From positions 46,309,432 to 46,373,431 of the forward strand of contig JAPXFY010000018.1 in the NCBI GenBank assembly GCA_030674185.1: a stretch of 64,000 nt of DNA. The letters run 5' to 3'. Below, piece after piece: positions 11,237 to 21,820 of the stretch. The position numbers and the translations under genes were made by a program. The DNA comes from Monoplex corrugatus. Its lineage: Eukaryota; Mollusca; Gastropoda; Littorinimorpha; Ranellidae. The notes beneath the pieces were generated by a model. The model searched no databases and was not told where the DNA came from. It saw nothing but the letters and a program-made list of their open reading frames with translations. Numbering within the stretch: position 1 is the first letter of the stretch; each line of letters begins with the position of its first letter.

Positions 11237-11966
11237 CCCTTTGACTCTCACACCGTATCCTCCAACTGCAAGAACTTAACTCTGTGACTCCCTCACCCTA
11301 TCCTCTGGCTTCCTGCAGGAAGTTGGTGGATAGGATGAAGGAGTCAAAGAGTTACGTTTTTGCTTTGTTAACATGGGTGACAGAGTAGGATGCCGGTGGA
11401 CAGTCTGCGGCAGTCAAAGGGTTCATTTCATGTCATATTGCTTATAGCCCAGCCGACCACTAGAGCCATATCAGGGCTAACACCACGTCGGAAAGAAAAG
11501 AACCACCGTTAAGATAAAAGACAAGAGTTAAAAACCGCGCTCACCGTCAACCTTGCAAATCTGAAATGCGATTTATTAAAGAAAAACACGTAAAATCGCA
11601 TCAGGTGAAATCTATTGATCTCTTGTAAAACTGGGAAAATTGCATCAGGAGGGACGTCACGGAAGAGGTTCTTTAAGGAGTCCACCGTGTAGTGCTTTTG
11701 TCTCACATCGTACGAGTCCCAGCAATCGAGGAGGAGGTGTCGGATGCTCAACGGCTCATCACACGGTATACACCATGGTGCTTCTTCATTTTTCAAAAGG
11801 TACGAGTGAGTGTAAGATGTGTGACCCGTGTGTAACCTACATAACACCGTCTCTTTCTTAATTAAGGCTTCCTGCAGCAGATGGAAGAATTTCTTCCAGG
11901 TTAGGGCGGGTTTAGTCAAAGAGTTAAGTGTAGGATGCTGGTGGACAGGCTGCGGAAGTCAAAGGG
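11237..11966. mobile_element. piggyBac-type MITE with TTAA duplication, carrying a LINE-A
   Basis: Ends are CCCTTTGACT and its inverse AGTCAAAGGG, flanked by TTAA at 11233-11236 and 11967-11970. TTAA target duplications with CCCTTTG termini are characteristic of piggyBac elements. There is no transposase, so it is non-autonomous. The paralog at about 34.16 kb lacks it, giving an empty site. LINE-A is nested at 11424-11913. Confidence 0.8.
11424..11913 (-). pseudogene. LINE-A 3' end with ORF2 C-terminus, nested in the MITE
   Basis: 490-bp 5'-truncated insertion flanked by AGTCAAAGGGTT / AGTCAAAGAGTT (11412-11423 and 11914-11925). On the minus strand it encodes the C-terminal end of a LINE ORF2 (about 11509-11913): an RLHTGHTSYTHSYLL segment, then a zinc knuckle of the C-x2-C-x7-H-x4-C type (CIPC..RHLLLDC), then a short tail. 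This arrangement is typical of RNase H-bearing I/Nimb-like LINEs, where it follows the reverse transcriptase. It is the best-preserved LINE-A coding end in the window. The frame is open but lacks RT, endonuclease and RNase H because of 5' truncation. The remaining sequence up to the core is the 3' UTR. Confidence 0.75.
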
Positions 11967-11970
11967 TTAA

Positions 11971-12553
11971 ACGTTCTGCAGAATGGACAGCGTAGGGTAC
12001 CCAATGAAAACATGCACTGCACAAAGATTAGATTAACTCCACATGACCCATACCAAATGTCTCTTTAAATTGAGAGCTGAGAAGACTGACACTGCTCCCG
12101 ATCTCTATTTTATCAACAAACTCTCAACGGAGGAACGTTAAGTCGATTATACTGAGTTCATAAAGCAAACAATTGTCAACAACAAAACTCTGGGGCACTT
12201 CCAACCCGTGTTTGTTGTTTGTTGTTGCTGTCGTTGATGTTGTGCTCGTTGTTGTTATATTTGTTGATTTAAATGTACGTACCAGATTGCGTTTCGCAAA
12301 AACAAAACGCTTTCAGAATTTCACAGGAAAGAAATTTCAAAGTTAAAAGTATGAAATTACCAGAATATTCACGTTAAAATGCACATTAATGGAACGAGCC
12401 TTTTGGAACGAATATATTTTGAGGATTGCTTTGAATCATGTTATTGGTACAGGTTTAGGCACTGAAATGACGTTTACTTATCGTCATATTCAATGCATTT
12501 TGACTTTTGTTTTCAGCTGGAAACTTTTTGAATCTGAAAAATAAACACACAGG
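11971..12553. repeat. low-copy segment, right part (paralog at about 34166-34500)
   Basis: Matches the paralog through CTGCAGAATGGACA, GCACTGCAC.AAGATTAGATTAA and TGTCTCTTTAAAT. No gene is seen. A GTT-rich stretch lies near 12210-12265. Confidence 0.7.
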
Positions 12554-12820
12554 TTCAACTTCAAGTTAATATTGCTCAAAGCCCAACCGATCACTACAAC
12601 CATATCAGGGATAACACCAGGTTAAAGACAACTCCAGTTTTAGCCTAAAAACAATTAAAAAACCTAGTTCACAATTAGCTTTCAAGTTTAAACTTCCTTA
12701 TAAAAAAGTCTTTCCCAGACGTAGATCTATATGTTAAGATGAAATCAACTGATCTCTATAAACAAAACAAACAAAAAGCAAACAAACAAACACAAAAAAA
12801 CTTGAAAATTGCATGAACAG
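12554..12820 (-). mobile_element. divergent LINE-A copy
   Basis: Core altered (CCCAACCGATCACTACAACC) and 3' UTR recognisable but diverged; an older subfamily shared with copies near 29.8, 42.3 and 45.8 kb. Confidence 0.65.
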
Positions 12821-12879
12821 CAACATCTTTAAAATCGGTTGTATATTGCTTATACCTTTCATCGCACAAGTTATCGTTA

Positions 12880-13417
12880 TCGTTATCGTTATTGTTTTTT
12901 AAAGCCTCGCCTACTGCCTAAAGCAATATCAGGGCTATAACCAATTCAAAACTTCAACAGGAAAAAAACAAAGGAAAAAAATTAAGTACACATATCAATG
13001 AATTCGTGCACATAATGTAAGGACATGCCCCCAGCGTTGGCCACTCCGTCCAATTTATCGCACAGGGGATTTAAAAAAAACACACCTGAATACAAATCTA
13101 AGCAAACCTAAGGACGCCAAACATATAAAAACAGGCATGAATTACCTGAATCGCGTCCGCATATCTCGCCTCCCTAGAGCCAAAAATGCACTTACTACAT
13201 GTACCCAATTATCTATCCTAAGAAAAAGTAAAGACTTTATCGAACACATCAGGTGAATGGATCAGCAAGGCAGAAAAATGGGAAAAAATGACAGAAAGCA
13301 AAGGAGCAAGGCAGAAATAAAGAGAAATGGCAGAAAAGAGGAAATTTCTAGCACAGAATTTCCATAAGATGAGGATACTATTTATACTGAAAGAGACCCC
13401 GGCATCCCCACGAGGGT
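12880..13417 (-). mobile_element. Rep-B copy, full length
   Basis: Starts with GTTATCGTTATCGTTATTG, a clear hexamer tail, then a degenerate core and all internal blocks, ending GGCATCCCCACGAGGG. Confidence 0.85.
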
Positions 13418-13935
13418 CATCGCACAAGTCAGTTCAGTTCATATTGCTTAAAGCCCAGCCGACTACTAAAGCTATATCAGGGCTAACACCACGTCAAAAA
13501 AAAAAAAAAAACGTTAAGATAAAAGACAACAGGTAAAACCATGCTCACCGTTATTAACCTTGCAAATCATCGCACAAGTGCAAGCATTTAAAATAAGATG
13601 TTTAATGCTGAGCGACTCGTTATTCGGTATGCACCGTGGTGCTTCTTTTCTTAACAGAGAGGAGGGGATGTTCAATGTGCGACCCTTAGTGTAACCTGCA
13701 TAATGATGTTTCTCTCCTGTAGTTGTCAGCAACAGGTGGGACAATCTGTTTAAGGTCGGGATGGATTTGGACAATTTTGTTGCCGGTCTTGATTGTTCCA
13801 GTCCTCTTGCCGGATATTTTTCACTCAAGTTTGTCTTTTGGGTTTCAGATCTGTATAATATAATATTAAAAGGTATCTTAGACGTCTTTCCCATTGTGGC
13901 ATTCTTAGCAAGGAAGTCGTCCTTTTCACTGCCTG
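13418..13935 (-). pseudogene. LINE-A ORF2 fragment with a nested LINE-A 3' end
   Basis: A 138-bp LINE-A 3' end sits at 13430-13567 between perfect 12-bp copies of CATCGCACAAGT (13418-13429 and 13568-13579). Outside it, 13580-13935 is the ORF2 region between RNase H and the C-terminus, readable on the minus strand with a decayed knuckle (CIPN..KHLILNAC). So an older LINE-A fragment was hit by a younger copy. Several knuckle cysteines are lost, so it is non-functional. Confidence 0.7.
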
Positions 13936-14345
13936 AACTTCAAGTTCATATTGCTAATAGCCCAACCGACTACTAAAGCCATATCAGGGCTAACACCACG
14001 TCAAAAACGATAACCCCGTTAAGATAAAAAATAAAAGACCATGCTCACCATTAATCTTGCAAATCTAAATGTAAATAAAGAAAAACAGCCGTAAAATCAT
14101 ATCAGGTGAAATCTATTGATCTCTTGCAAAAACTGGAAAATTGCATCAGGAGGGACGTCCGGGAAGAGCTTCTTTGAGTCCGCGGTGTTGTGTTTTTGTC
14201 TCACATCGTACACTCTTCATTGCCTCGAATACCAACATGGCCAGGAACGCAGCCAACAACTATGATGTAACCATAAGTCTTTAAGAAAGTAAACTGGGCA
14301 GCTGATGTTTCGGCTGGCAATTATTTCATATTCTTTCATACTCAG
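13936..14345 (-). pseudogene. LINE-A 3' end plus RNase H remnant
   Basis: Core at about 13955-13995 and 3' UTR to about 14205. Then 14210-14290 reads on the minus strand as VPGHVGIRGNEE, the catalytic-region signature of LINE RNase H. Most of ORF2 between them is missing, so this is an internally deleted copy. Confidence 0.65.
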
Positions 14346-14503
14346 CAAGTCTTACCAGTGGGAAGTGCCTGCGTATTATCATCATCACTTGCACACCCTG
14401 CAATGAGGGTTGATGCATGCAAATGGGTATTCGTGTACAGCTACCTGCTCCATCCATTTCCGTCCTCCAAACTTCTTCACTAGCACAACAAGAGTGGGGA
14501 AAC

Positions 14504-14553
14504 ATTCAGTTCAGTTCATGTTGCTTATAGCCCAGACAACCACTAGAGCCATA
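14504..14553 (-). mobile_element. minimal LINE-A 3' end, 50 bp
   Basis: Only tail plus core to GAGCCATA, between AGTGGGGAAAC (14493-14503) and AGTGGGAAAC (14554-14563). The paralogous positions near 17.4 and 25.7 kb (GGTGGGAAATAG) lack the insert. Confidence 0.85.
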
Positions 14554-14785
14554 AGTGGGAAACGTACATGGACAGTCAGGTAACTGATCAAACATATTCC
14601 ACAATTTCAGACCAGTTGCAATCTGCCGACTTCTCGTTCATTTTTCTGTATCAGGTTATCCCTTCTCCTTGGAACGAGCTGGAAATGAAGCTGCAGGTGA
14701 TCTCAACCTCAATCAAGGTGTTGTAGGCGGTGTATTGATTTCACAGGTTTTTCAATGTGGTCCACATACCAGAAAGCCTGACCAT

Positions 14786-14830
14786 TCTGGTTCATAATGC
14801 TTATAGCCCAGCCGACTAGTAGAGCCATAT
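14786..14830 (-). mobile_element. minimal LINE-A 3' end, 45 bp
   Basis: Tail plus core to GAGCCATAT, between perfect 12-bp duplications AAGCCTGACCAT (14774-14785 and 14831-14842). The copies at 18.8 and 26.66 kb lack it at this point. Confidence 0.9.
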
Positions 14831-14950
14831 AAGCCTGACCATGTTTCCACGGCAACTCGATCAAAACGAAGCAATTTCGAAAGAATGCGACGCAAATATG
14901 GTTTAAGAAACTGGACACTAATGGATATCAGTTAAGTTCATATTTCTTAT

Positions 14951-15570
14951 ACACGGCTGCATTTTCCCAGCCATTCTGACAGCCTTTAGTTGGTACCTTT
15001 CTGTCAGCCAGCATCGCTTGGAAGTGGTATTTTTAGCCAGGCAGGTTTGACCAAAATCCATCTCTGAAGCGCGTCTTGTGCTACAGCAATACTGACAAAG
15101 AAGGAATCTGAGTGCGGTTTTCTGTATGTTTTGTGAATTTGTGTAATGATCGAGAATTTTTTCATCACTTTACCTGGATGCATTCAGTGCTGTGAATACT
15201 CATTGTTCTGAAGAAGTGATCATTCCTTTGATGCATCACCTTGTCTTTGAGTTTTAGTAGAAATTACTAATGTGATGATTGACTCATATCTCCAGGTGGT
15301 TGTTGTTTGTTCAGTATAAAGTGAGATTATTTTCGTAGTAGTGGCGTAAGTATAGTGCAAGTTACAATCTTCACGTTTTTGTCCATTTTGGCATGGTCAG
15401 ATTCGTGATCTTCAGTGCTTTAACTTTCTCAAATTTCTAAAAATCGCAGTTCCTTCTCTGTTTTCACTCTTTTCTGGAGGCTTGAATTTGGCTAAAATCG
15501 GGTATTAGCTGTTGCCCGGCCGAAGCACGCCACCGGCTGTGGGTGAACTAGGCCATGTGCATGGGCGCGC
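14951..15570. other. unique sequence, no gene
   Basis: AT-balanced sequence with no recognisable coding frame or repeat. Confidence 0.5.
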
Positions 15571-15576
15571 TGCACT

Positions 15577-15894
15577 TGTGTGTGTGTTGTGTGTGTGTGT
15601 GTGGTTGTGTGTGGTGTGTGCGCGCGCGCGCGTGTGTGTGTGCATGTGTGTGTGTATGTGTGTGTGCGTGTGGTGTGTGTGTGCGTGTCTGTGTTGTGTG
15701 CGTGTCTGTGTGTGTGTGTGCTGTGTGTGTGTGTGTGTGTGTGTCGTTGTGTGTGTGTGTGTGCGTGTCTGTGTGTGTGTGTGTATGTGTGTGTGCGTGT
15801 CGTGTGTGTGTGTATGTGTGTGTGCGTGTGTGTGTGTGTGCGTGTCTGTGTGTGTGGTGTCGTGAGTGAGTGTGTTGTGTTCGCGCAAGGAACG

Positions 15895-15949
<55 letters not shown>

Positions 15950-15968
15950 CCCTCCCACTATTGCATGC

Positions 15969-16041
<73 letters not shown>
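15577..16041. repeat. large (GT)n / (CT)n microsatellite block
   Basis: Interrupted (GT)n at 15577-15855, (CT)n at about 15898-15946, (GT)n at about 15970-16041. All long frames here are Cys-Val, His-Thr or Leu-Ser artefacts. Confidence 0.98.
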
Positions 16042-16044
<3 letters not shown>

Positions 16045-16198
16045 CTGCTGCGTTCTTTCAAGATTTTTAGAGGGACTGAATGTAGAAAATGATTGAGATC
16101 AGCACCAAGTACTGGAACCTAGGTCAATCTGTAGGTCTAAACGAGTACTTCCATGCGCGCCTGTGCTGAAAGGGGTGTGGAGAGAGGAAGGGAAAGGG

Positions 16199-16294
16199 AA
16201 AGGTGCACGCTATTGATAACCAGCAGGGCAGAACCAAAAAGTGCGCCAACTGAAGGTGAAAGGTGCACGCTATTGATAACCAGCAGGGCAGAAC
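16199..16294. repeat. two-copy tandem repeat, 60-bp period
   Basis: AAAGGTGCACGCTATTGATA.. occurs at about 16199-16234 and again at about 16259-16294 without change, separated by 24 bp. Confidence 0.85.
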
Positions 16295-16344
16295 GATCTT
16301 AGATGTCATTGGGAGGCCAACTAAAGAATCTCGGATTTGTGCGT

Positions 16345-16832
16345 CGTGTATATCCAGCCGACTACTACAGCCATATCAGGTCTAACACCACGTCAAAAAC
16401 ACACACAAAAACAAAACAAAACAAAAAAAAACCCGCTAAGATAAAAGACAACAGTTAAAAACCATGCTCACCGTTAACCTTGCAAATCTGAAATGCAATT
16501 AAAGAAAAACAGACGTAATATCACATCAGGTTAAATCTATTGATCTCTTGTAAATGGATCTTCATCATGAGACAAGGAAGGTTTCCATGTGCAGAGGCCT
16601 GACCTGGCAACTATCTCTTTTCCTCAAGTTCAAGTCAACATTGCTTATATAGCCCAGCCGACTACTTCAGTTCATATTGCTTATAGCCCAGCTGACAACT
16701 AGAGCCATATCAAGGCTACTGAGTTCAGTTCAGTTCAGTTCAAATGGCTTATGGCCCAGCCGACTACTACAGCCATATCAGGGCTAACATCACGTCAAAA
16801 CTACAACCCGTTAAGATAAAAGACAATAGTTC
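16345..16832 (-). mobile_element. cluster of LINE-A 3' ends
   Basis: Cores near 16355, 16655, 16685 and 16755. Between the first and second is a low-copy block (16557-16625, GGTTTCCATGTGCAGAGGCC) that recurs at about 20835-20915 and, diverged, at 19030 and 26920. Confidence 0.75.
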
Positions 16833-17332
16833 TGTGACTGTGTATGTGTCTGTATGGATGAATGTTCGAATATTAATATTCCCGTGGATGTATTGCATAT
16901 TTTAGACACTTGTGGTAGCTGGTACATGTAGGATGAAAATCACTTAGGTCTGTATATTAAGACTACATCGAAACAAACTACTTGAAAAAACTTACGGATT
17001 ATGATTCAAGACCATTACACGTTGGTTTAGTTTTATAGTCTTATATAGCCCAGCCGACAACGAGAACTCATTACACATATATCTGGTCTTGTCTATGTAA
17101 CGTATCTTCCAGTAAGCTCTTGTACTTCAGGTTCGGGTTCAGGTTCATATTGCTATAGCCCAGCCGACTACGAGAGCCATACTCAGCAAGCCTTGCCAAT
17201 GGAAAGTGCCAGTGTACTATCATCGTCACTCGTAGACCCTGCAAAAAGGGTTGATACAGAAAAAATGGATATCCCCGTACAGCTACCAGCGCCATCCATT
17301 TCTTTCCCCTAAACATCTTTACTAACACAACG

Positions 17333-17380
17333 TTCAGTTTAGTTCATATTGCTTACAGCCCAGCCGACCATTAGAGCCAT
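17333..17380 (-). mobile_element. minimal LINE-A 3' end, 48 bp
   Basis: Tail plus core to GAGCCAT between perfect 12-bp duplications ACTAACACAACG (17321-17332 and 17381-17392). Shared with copy 2 (about 25630-25670), but absent from the third paralog at about 14.49 kb, where ACTAGCACAACA continues uninterrupted. Confidence 0.92.
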
Positions 17381-17549
17381 ACTAACACAACGATGGTGGG
17401 AAATAGACACGGACAGTCAGGTAACTGACCAGACAATACATTCCACAATTTCAGACCAGCTGCAATCAACCAACTTCTCGTTCATTTTTCCGTATCGGGT
17501 TATCCCGTTTCCTTGGAACGCGCTGCAACTGGAGGTACATCTGGTCTCA

Positions 17550-18009
17550 TTGTTTTTGCTGTTTAAAGCCCAGCCGACTGCGTTGAGCCACATCAGAGCT
17601 ATAACCGTTTCAAAACATACAAAACTTCAACAGGAAAACAAAAAAATTAAGTACACATAGCAATGCATTAGCGCACACAATCCAATGACATATCCCCCAG
17701 CACTGACCACTCCATCTTATCCGCTGCACAGGGGATTTAAACAATACACCTGAATACAAATTTAAGCATACCTATACCTTTCTTTCTTTTATTGTTGTTT
17801 AAAGCCCAGCCGACTGCGCAGAACCATATCAGGGTTATAACTGCTTCAAAAGACACAAAACTTCAACAGGGAAAAAAAAAGAAAATTAAGTACACATATC
17901 AATGCACTCGCGCATATAATCTAAGGACATGCCCCCGATGTAGGACCATTCCGTCCGATTTATCGCACAGGGGAGATTTAAAAAAACACCTGAATATAAA
18001 TAATAAATA
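17550..18009 (-). mobile_element. Rep-B pair: truncated unit then second unit (left part)
   Basis: A Rep-B unit starts at about 17553 and breaks after AAGCATACCT (about 17770), a few bases before the AAGGACAC site. A second Rep-B with its own TTATTGTTG tail starts at about 17788 and is interrupted at 18008-18009 by a MITE. Confidence 0.8.
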
Positions 18010-18468
18010 CAGTGAAACTCTGTTATAGCGAGAGCGGACGGCCCAGGCACATTTTCTCGCTATTGCGAGTTCTCGTTATTCCCAAATGACGAATTTACCA
18101 AGGGAAAACAAAGGGAAATAATCTTGGCACCGGCGCCGTCGATGTGTTCATAATTAATCGATAGTGTCCCTTGATTACACACCGCACAAGGATGCGCCTT
18201 TCGTTGTTTTTCTTTGTTACCGGCCACCACGAGATGTGCCCTTCCGGGAACTTGACGACGAGGTGGGGGTGGGGCGAGTGGCGAGAACTTTTGTGACCAG
18301 GAAGGATAGAAAATCTCTCGTTATTACCGAGATGATTATCCACTAACTCTCGTTAAACCCAATGGTTTATTCTTAAAGATTAAGAAGGATAAAAAACGGG
18401 GATTGAAAAATGTCTCGTTACTACAGTGTTCTCGTTATTACAGTTGTCGTTATTAATGGACTCCACTG
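18010..18468. mobile_element. pogo/Tigger-like MITE, 459 bp, TA duplication
   Basis: Ends are CAGTGAAACTC and its imperfect inverse GGACTCCACTG, flanked by TA (18008-18009, 18469-18470), which fits pogo-group Tc1/mariner elements. Several internal TCTCGTTATT motifs occur near both ends. There is no transposase. The same Rep-B unit in copy 2 (about 26270-26290) is uninterrupted, giving an empty site. Confidence 0.75.
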
Positions 18469-18470
18469 TA

Positions 18471-18790
18471 TACATAAGGACACCAAAACATATTTGAAAA
18501 CAGGCATGAATTACCTAAATTTGCTTCCGCATATCTCACCTCCCCAGAGCCAAAAATGCACATAATACATGTACCCAATTATCAATCCGAAGAAAATGTA
18601 CGCAAGACTTTACGAAAAAATACAGGTGAATGGACCATTAAGACAGAAAATAAGTAGAAATGACAGAAAGCAAGGCAACAAGGCAGAAATAAAAAAGAGT
18701 GACAGAAAAGAGGAAATTTCTAGCACAGAATTTCCAGAAGATGGGGTTACTATTTATATTCAAAGAGCCCCCAGCATCCCCTCAGGGGGT
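18471..18790 (-). mobile_element. second Rep-B unit (right part)
   Basis: Resumes at TACATAAGGACACC and ends GCATCCCCTCAGGGGG. Confidence 0.85.
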
Positions 18791-18820
18791 ACCAGAAAGC
18801 CTAACCATGTTTCCACGGCA

Positions 18821-18939
18821 GTTCAGCTCATATTGCTTATAGCCCCGCCGACCACTAGAGCCATATCAGGGCTAACACCACATCAAAAAGAAAAGAACAG
18901 CCCGCCATGCTCATCGTCAACCTTACAAATCTAAAATGA
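18821..18939 (-). mobile_element. LINE-A 3' end, 119 bp
   Basis: Between perfect TTTCCACGGCA copies (18810-18820, 18940-18950). The third paralog near 14.85 kb reads through TTTCCACGGCAACTCG with no insert. Confidence 0.9.
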
Positions 18940-19164
18940 TTTCCACGGCAACACAACCAAAAAGAAGCAATTTCAAAAGATCCCCACGCAATCATGGCTA
19001 AGAAATTGGAAGACTAATAGTTTATCATCAGGAGACAAACAAAGGTTTCCATGGGCAGATGTTTGACCTGAGAACTTCCTCTTTCCTTATTCGAAGTCAC
19101 TCCTCATCAAATGAGGCATCAGACGTGAAGGCTTTGTCAACCACAACCACTACAGTCCTTCTCT

Positions 19165-19893
19165 AGATAGTAAGTAGTTATAGAGCGAGAATTCCCCTTT
19201 CCGCACGCGCTGTTACTAAGATAGTAGTTATAGAGCGAGCATTCCTCTTTCTGCACGCGCTGTTACTAAGATAGTAGTTATAGAGCGAGCATTCCCCTTT
19301 CCGCACGCGCTGTACTAACATAGTAAGTAGTTATAGAGCGAGCATTCCCTTTCCGCACGCGCTGTTACTAACATAGTAAGTAGTTATAGAGCGAGCATTC
19401 CCTTTCCGCACGCGCTGTTACTAACATAGTAAGTAGTTATAGAGTGAGCATTCCCCTTTCCGCACGCGCTGTTACTAACATAGTAAGTAGTTATAGAGCG
19501 AGCATTCCCCTTTCCGCACGCGCTGTTACTAACATAGTAAGTAGTTATAGAGCGAGCATTCCCTTTCCGCACGCGCTGTTACTAACATAGTAAGTAGTTA
19601 TAGAGTGAGCATTCCCCTTTCCGCACGCGCTGTTACTAACATAGTAAGTAGTTATAGAGTGAGCATTCCCCTTTTCGCACGCGCTGTTATTAAGATAGTA
19701 GTTATAGAGCGAGCATTTCCCTTTCCGCACCTGTTACTAAGATAGTAGTTATAGAGCGAGCAATCTCCTTTCTGCACGCGCTGTTACTATAAGATAGTAG
19801 TTATAGAGCGAGCATTCCCCTTTCCGCACGCGCTGTTACTAAGATAGTAAGTAGTTATAGAGTGAGCATTCCCCTTTCCGCAAGCGCTGTTAC
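19165..19893. repeat. satellite of about 14 units, 48-56 bp
   Basis: Unit: TAGTTATAGAGCGAGCATTC, then CCCTTTCCGCACGCGCTGTT and ACTAAcATAGTAAG. Units differ by presence of the AAGT linker and single-base changes. The duplicate at about 27045-27105 has little more than one unit. Minus-strand frames of 18-residue repeats are by-products. Confidence 0.95.
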
Positions 19894-20221
19894 TAAAGTC
19901 ACCAGCATGCCAGCTGCCAGAATGGTATTTGCCATCAACCCCACAGCCTCACCAGCGTAAGTAGCAGCTGTATGACAACCAGCATTAGCTTTAATAGGTC
20001 GTGATGTAAAACGTGTCCCAACTTATAAAATCCTATTTTACCTTCTAGTAAACCTTGCTTCCCGTCACATAACCGACTGTACCTATGATTAATAGCTCCT
20101 ATATTATTATTATTAGGACAGTGAAAAAAGGACCAAACCAAACAAAAAAGATGGCTTAAAAGTGATGTTAGACAAAAACAACAAGAAAACAAAAGATGAT
20201 GTGTCTGTATGTAATTAATTA
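19894..20221. other. low-copy sequence, no gene
   Basis: 20160-20215 resembles about 34500-34560 (TTAGACAAAAACA, GAAAACgAAAGA), preceding a divergent Rep-B in both places. Confidence 0.5.
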
Positions 20222-20627
20222 TTCTTACTGTTTAAAGCCCAGCCGACTGAGCAGAGCCATATCAGGGCTATAATCATTTCAAAACGTATGAATATATATG
20301 GTTGGAGAAAAACTGGAAAAGAACATTTAAAGTAAACATATCAATGCACTCACGCACTTCATCTAAACATATGTCCTTGGCGTTAACAACTCTGTCCAAT
20401 GTATTGCCAAGTCTGCATAAAAATGTAAACACAGTTAAAGACACTAAACCAAATATAAAAAATGGTGTAAATAGTCTAGAATGAATTTTGCACGTCACAT
20501 TTCCTTAGAGCCAAAATTAATGCAGTCAATACTTGTACTCAATTTCAAATACTAGAACAAAGTATGTGAAGCTTTATAGAGCACGTACAGATGAATGGGC
20601 CAGCAAGGCAGGAAGGAAATGACAGGA
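20222..20627 (-). mobile_element. divergent Rep-B subfamily copy
   Basis: Tail TTATTCTTACTGTTTAAAGC, normal core, then diverged internal sequence (GGTTGGAGAAAAACTGG) shared with 5.6 and 34.6 kb. Confidence 0.8.
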
Positions 20628-21278
20628 AGAGATTCAGGTTCAGTGACGTATCACTAATGGCCCAGCCAACTACTAGAGCCATACCAGGGCTAACATCACG
20701 TCAAAAACGACAACCAGGTCAAGATAAAAGACAACAGTTAAAAACCATGCTCACCATTAACCTTGCCAATCTGAAATGCAATTACAGAAAAACAGACGTA
20801 ATATCACATCAGGTTAAATCTATTATCTCCTGTAAATGGATCATCATCATGAGACGAACAAGGAAGGTTTCCATGTGCAGAGGCCTGACCTGGCAGCTAC
20901 CTCTTTTCCTCAAGTTTCAGTTCATATGGCTTATGGCCCAGCCGACTACTACAGCCATATCAGGGCTAACACCACGTCAAAAACGACAACCCGTTAAGAT
21001 AGAAGACAATAGTTCTGTGATTGTGTATGTGTCTGTGTGGATGAATGTTCGAACATTAATATTCCCGTGGATGTATTGCATACTTTAGACACTTGTACTA
21101 GCTAGTACATGTAGGATGAAAATCACTTAGGTCTATATATTAAGACTACATCGAAACAAACTACTTGAAAAACTTACGGATTATGATTCAAGGCTGCACG
21201 TTGATTGGGTTTTATATTCTTATAGCCCAGCCGACAACGAGAATTCATTACACATATATCTGATCTGGTCTTGTCTAT
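20628..21278. repeat. segmental duplication, copy 2 (left part) with LINE-A 3' ends
   Basis: Matches about 16380-17096. Contains LINE-A cores near 20660, 20935 and 21225. Interrupted at TCTAT (21274-21278) by the 4.1-kb insertion; the match resumes after the second TCTAT at 25393-25397. Confidence 0.85.
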
Positions 21279-21621
21279 GAGATGGAGCGAGTGGTTAAAT
21301 TAAGGGGTAGGTGATGATTGCTGTGGTGGTCGTTTGTATCCAGAGCAGAAGGGGAAGCCTCTCAATCAAAAGACAAGTCCTCGTTTTGCTACTTGACTCT
21401 TTATTATCTCTTGATGAGGATAGGTAGGGAAGGAAAACAGGGAAAATGGGAAAATGACAATAAGGGAAAAGGACCGTACTGGGATATGGAAGAAGACAAA
21501 AGAAGACGAAGAAGAAGACAGGAAGGAAGACAGTGCCTGTAAGACACAAAATAAGTTTCATAACTACACTGACAAAGTACACATTTTGTGAACTAACAAT
21601 GTCAATGTACAAGAGTGAACT

Positions 21622-21820
21622 ACTACATTATAATAAAACAGGTGTCTACATTTACAAACAAAAGCACTAGCATTTGTAAACATGCAACAAATAATTGATA
21701 ACAAAACGTTGCGTAAAGAACTACTACATTATACCAAAATATGTGGTGTCGATATTTACACTCAAAAGCTCTAGCACTTGTAAACATGGAACAAATAATT
21801 GGTAACAAAACTTTGAGTAA
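21622..21820. repeat. two-copy tandem repeat, about 97 bp
   Basis: CTACATTATA..ACAAATAATTG.TAACAAAAC occurs at about 21622-21718 and 21719-21820 with scattered substitutions. Confidence 0.85.

Larger units (their letters stand above)
14346..14950. repeat. third, partial copy of the 16-27 kb segmental duplication
   Basis: Alignable to 17180-17530 and 18795-19015 and to their counterparts at 25.48-25.80 and 26.65-26.90 kb. It lacks several insertions found there and so serves as a natural empty-site reference. Confidence 0.75.
16833..19164. repeat. segmental duplication, copy 1
   Basis: Colinear with 21014-21278 plus 25393-27050 apart from insertions specific to one copy. Shared markers include CATATATCTG..GTCTTGTCTAT, the short LINE-A at 17333-17380, two consecutive Rep-B units and the TTTCCACGGCA LINE-A. 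Specific to this copy is the pogo-like MITE. No host gene is seen. Confidence 0.85.

Noticed and set aside
15492..16096. Long ORFs of His-Thr, Cys-Val and Leu-Ser repeats
   Set aside because: They are direct translations of (GT)n and (CT)n microsatellites in all frames; the same applies at 8.8, 10.4, 38.1, 41.8, 52.6 and 61.6 kb.
18569..18934. 121-codon plus-strand ORF
   Set aside because: It runs through the end of a Rep-B unit into a LINE-A insertion and is antisense to both; other copies do not keep it.
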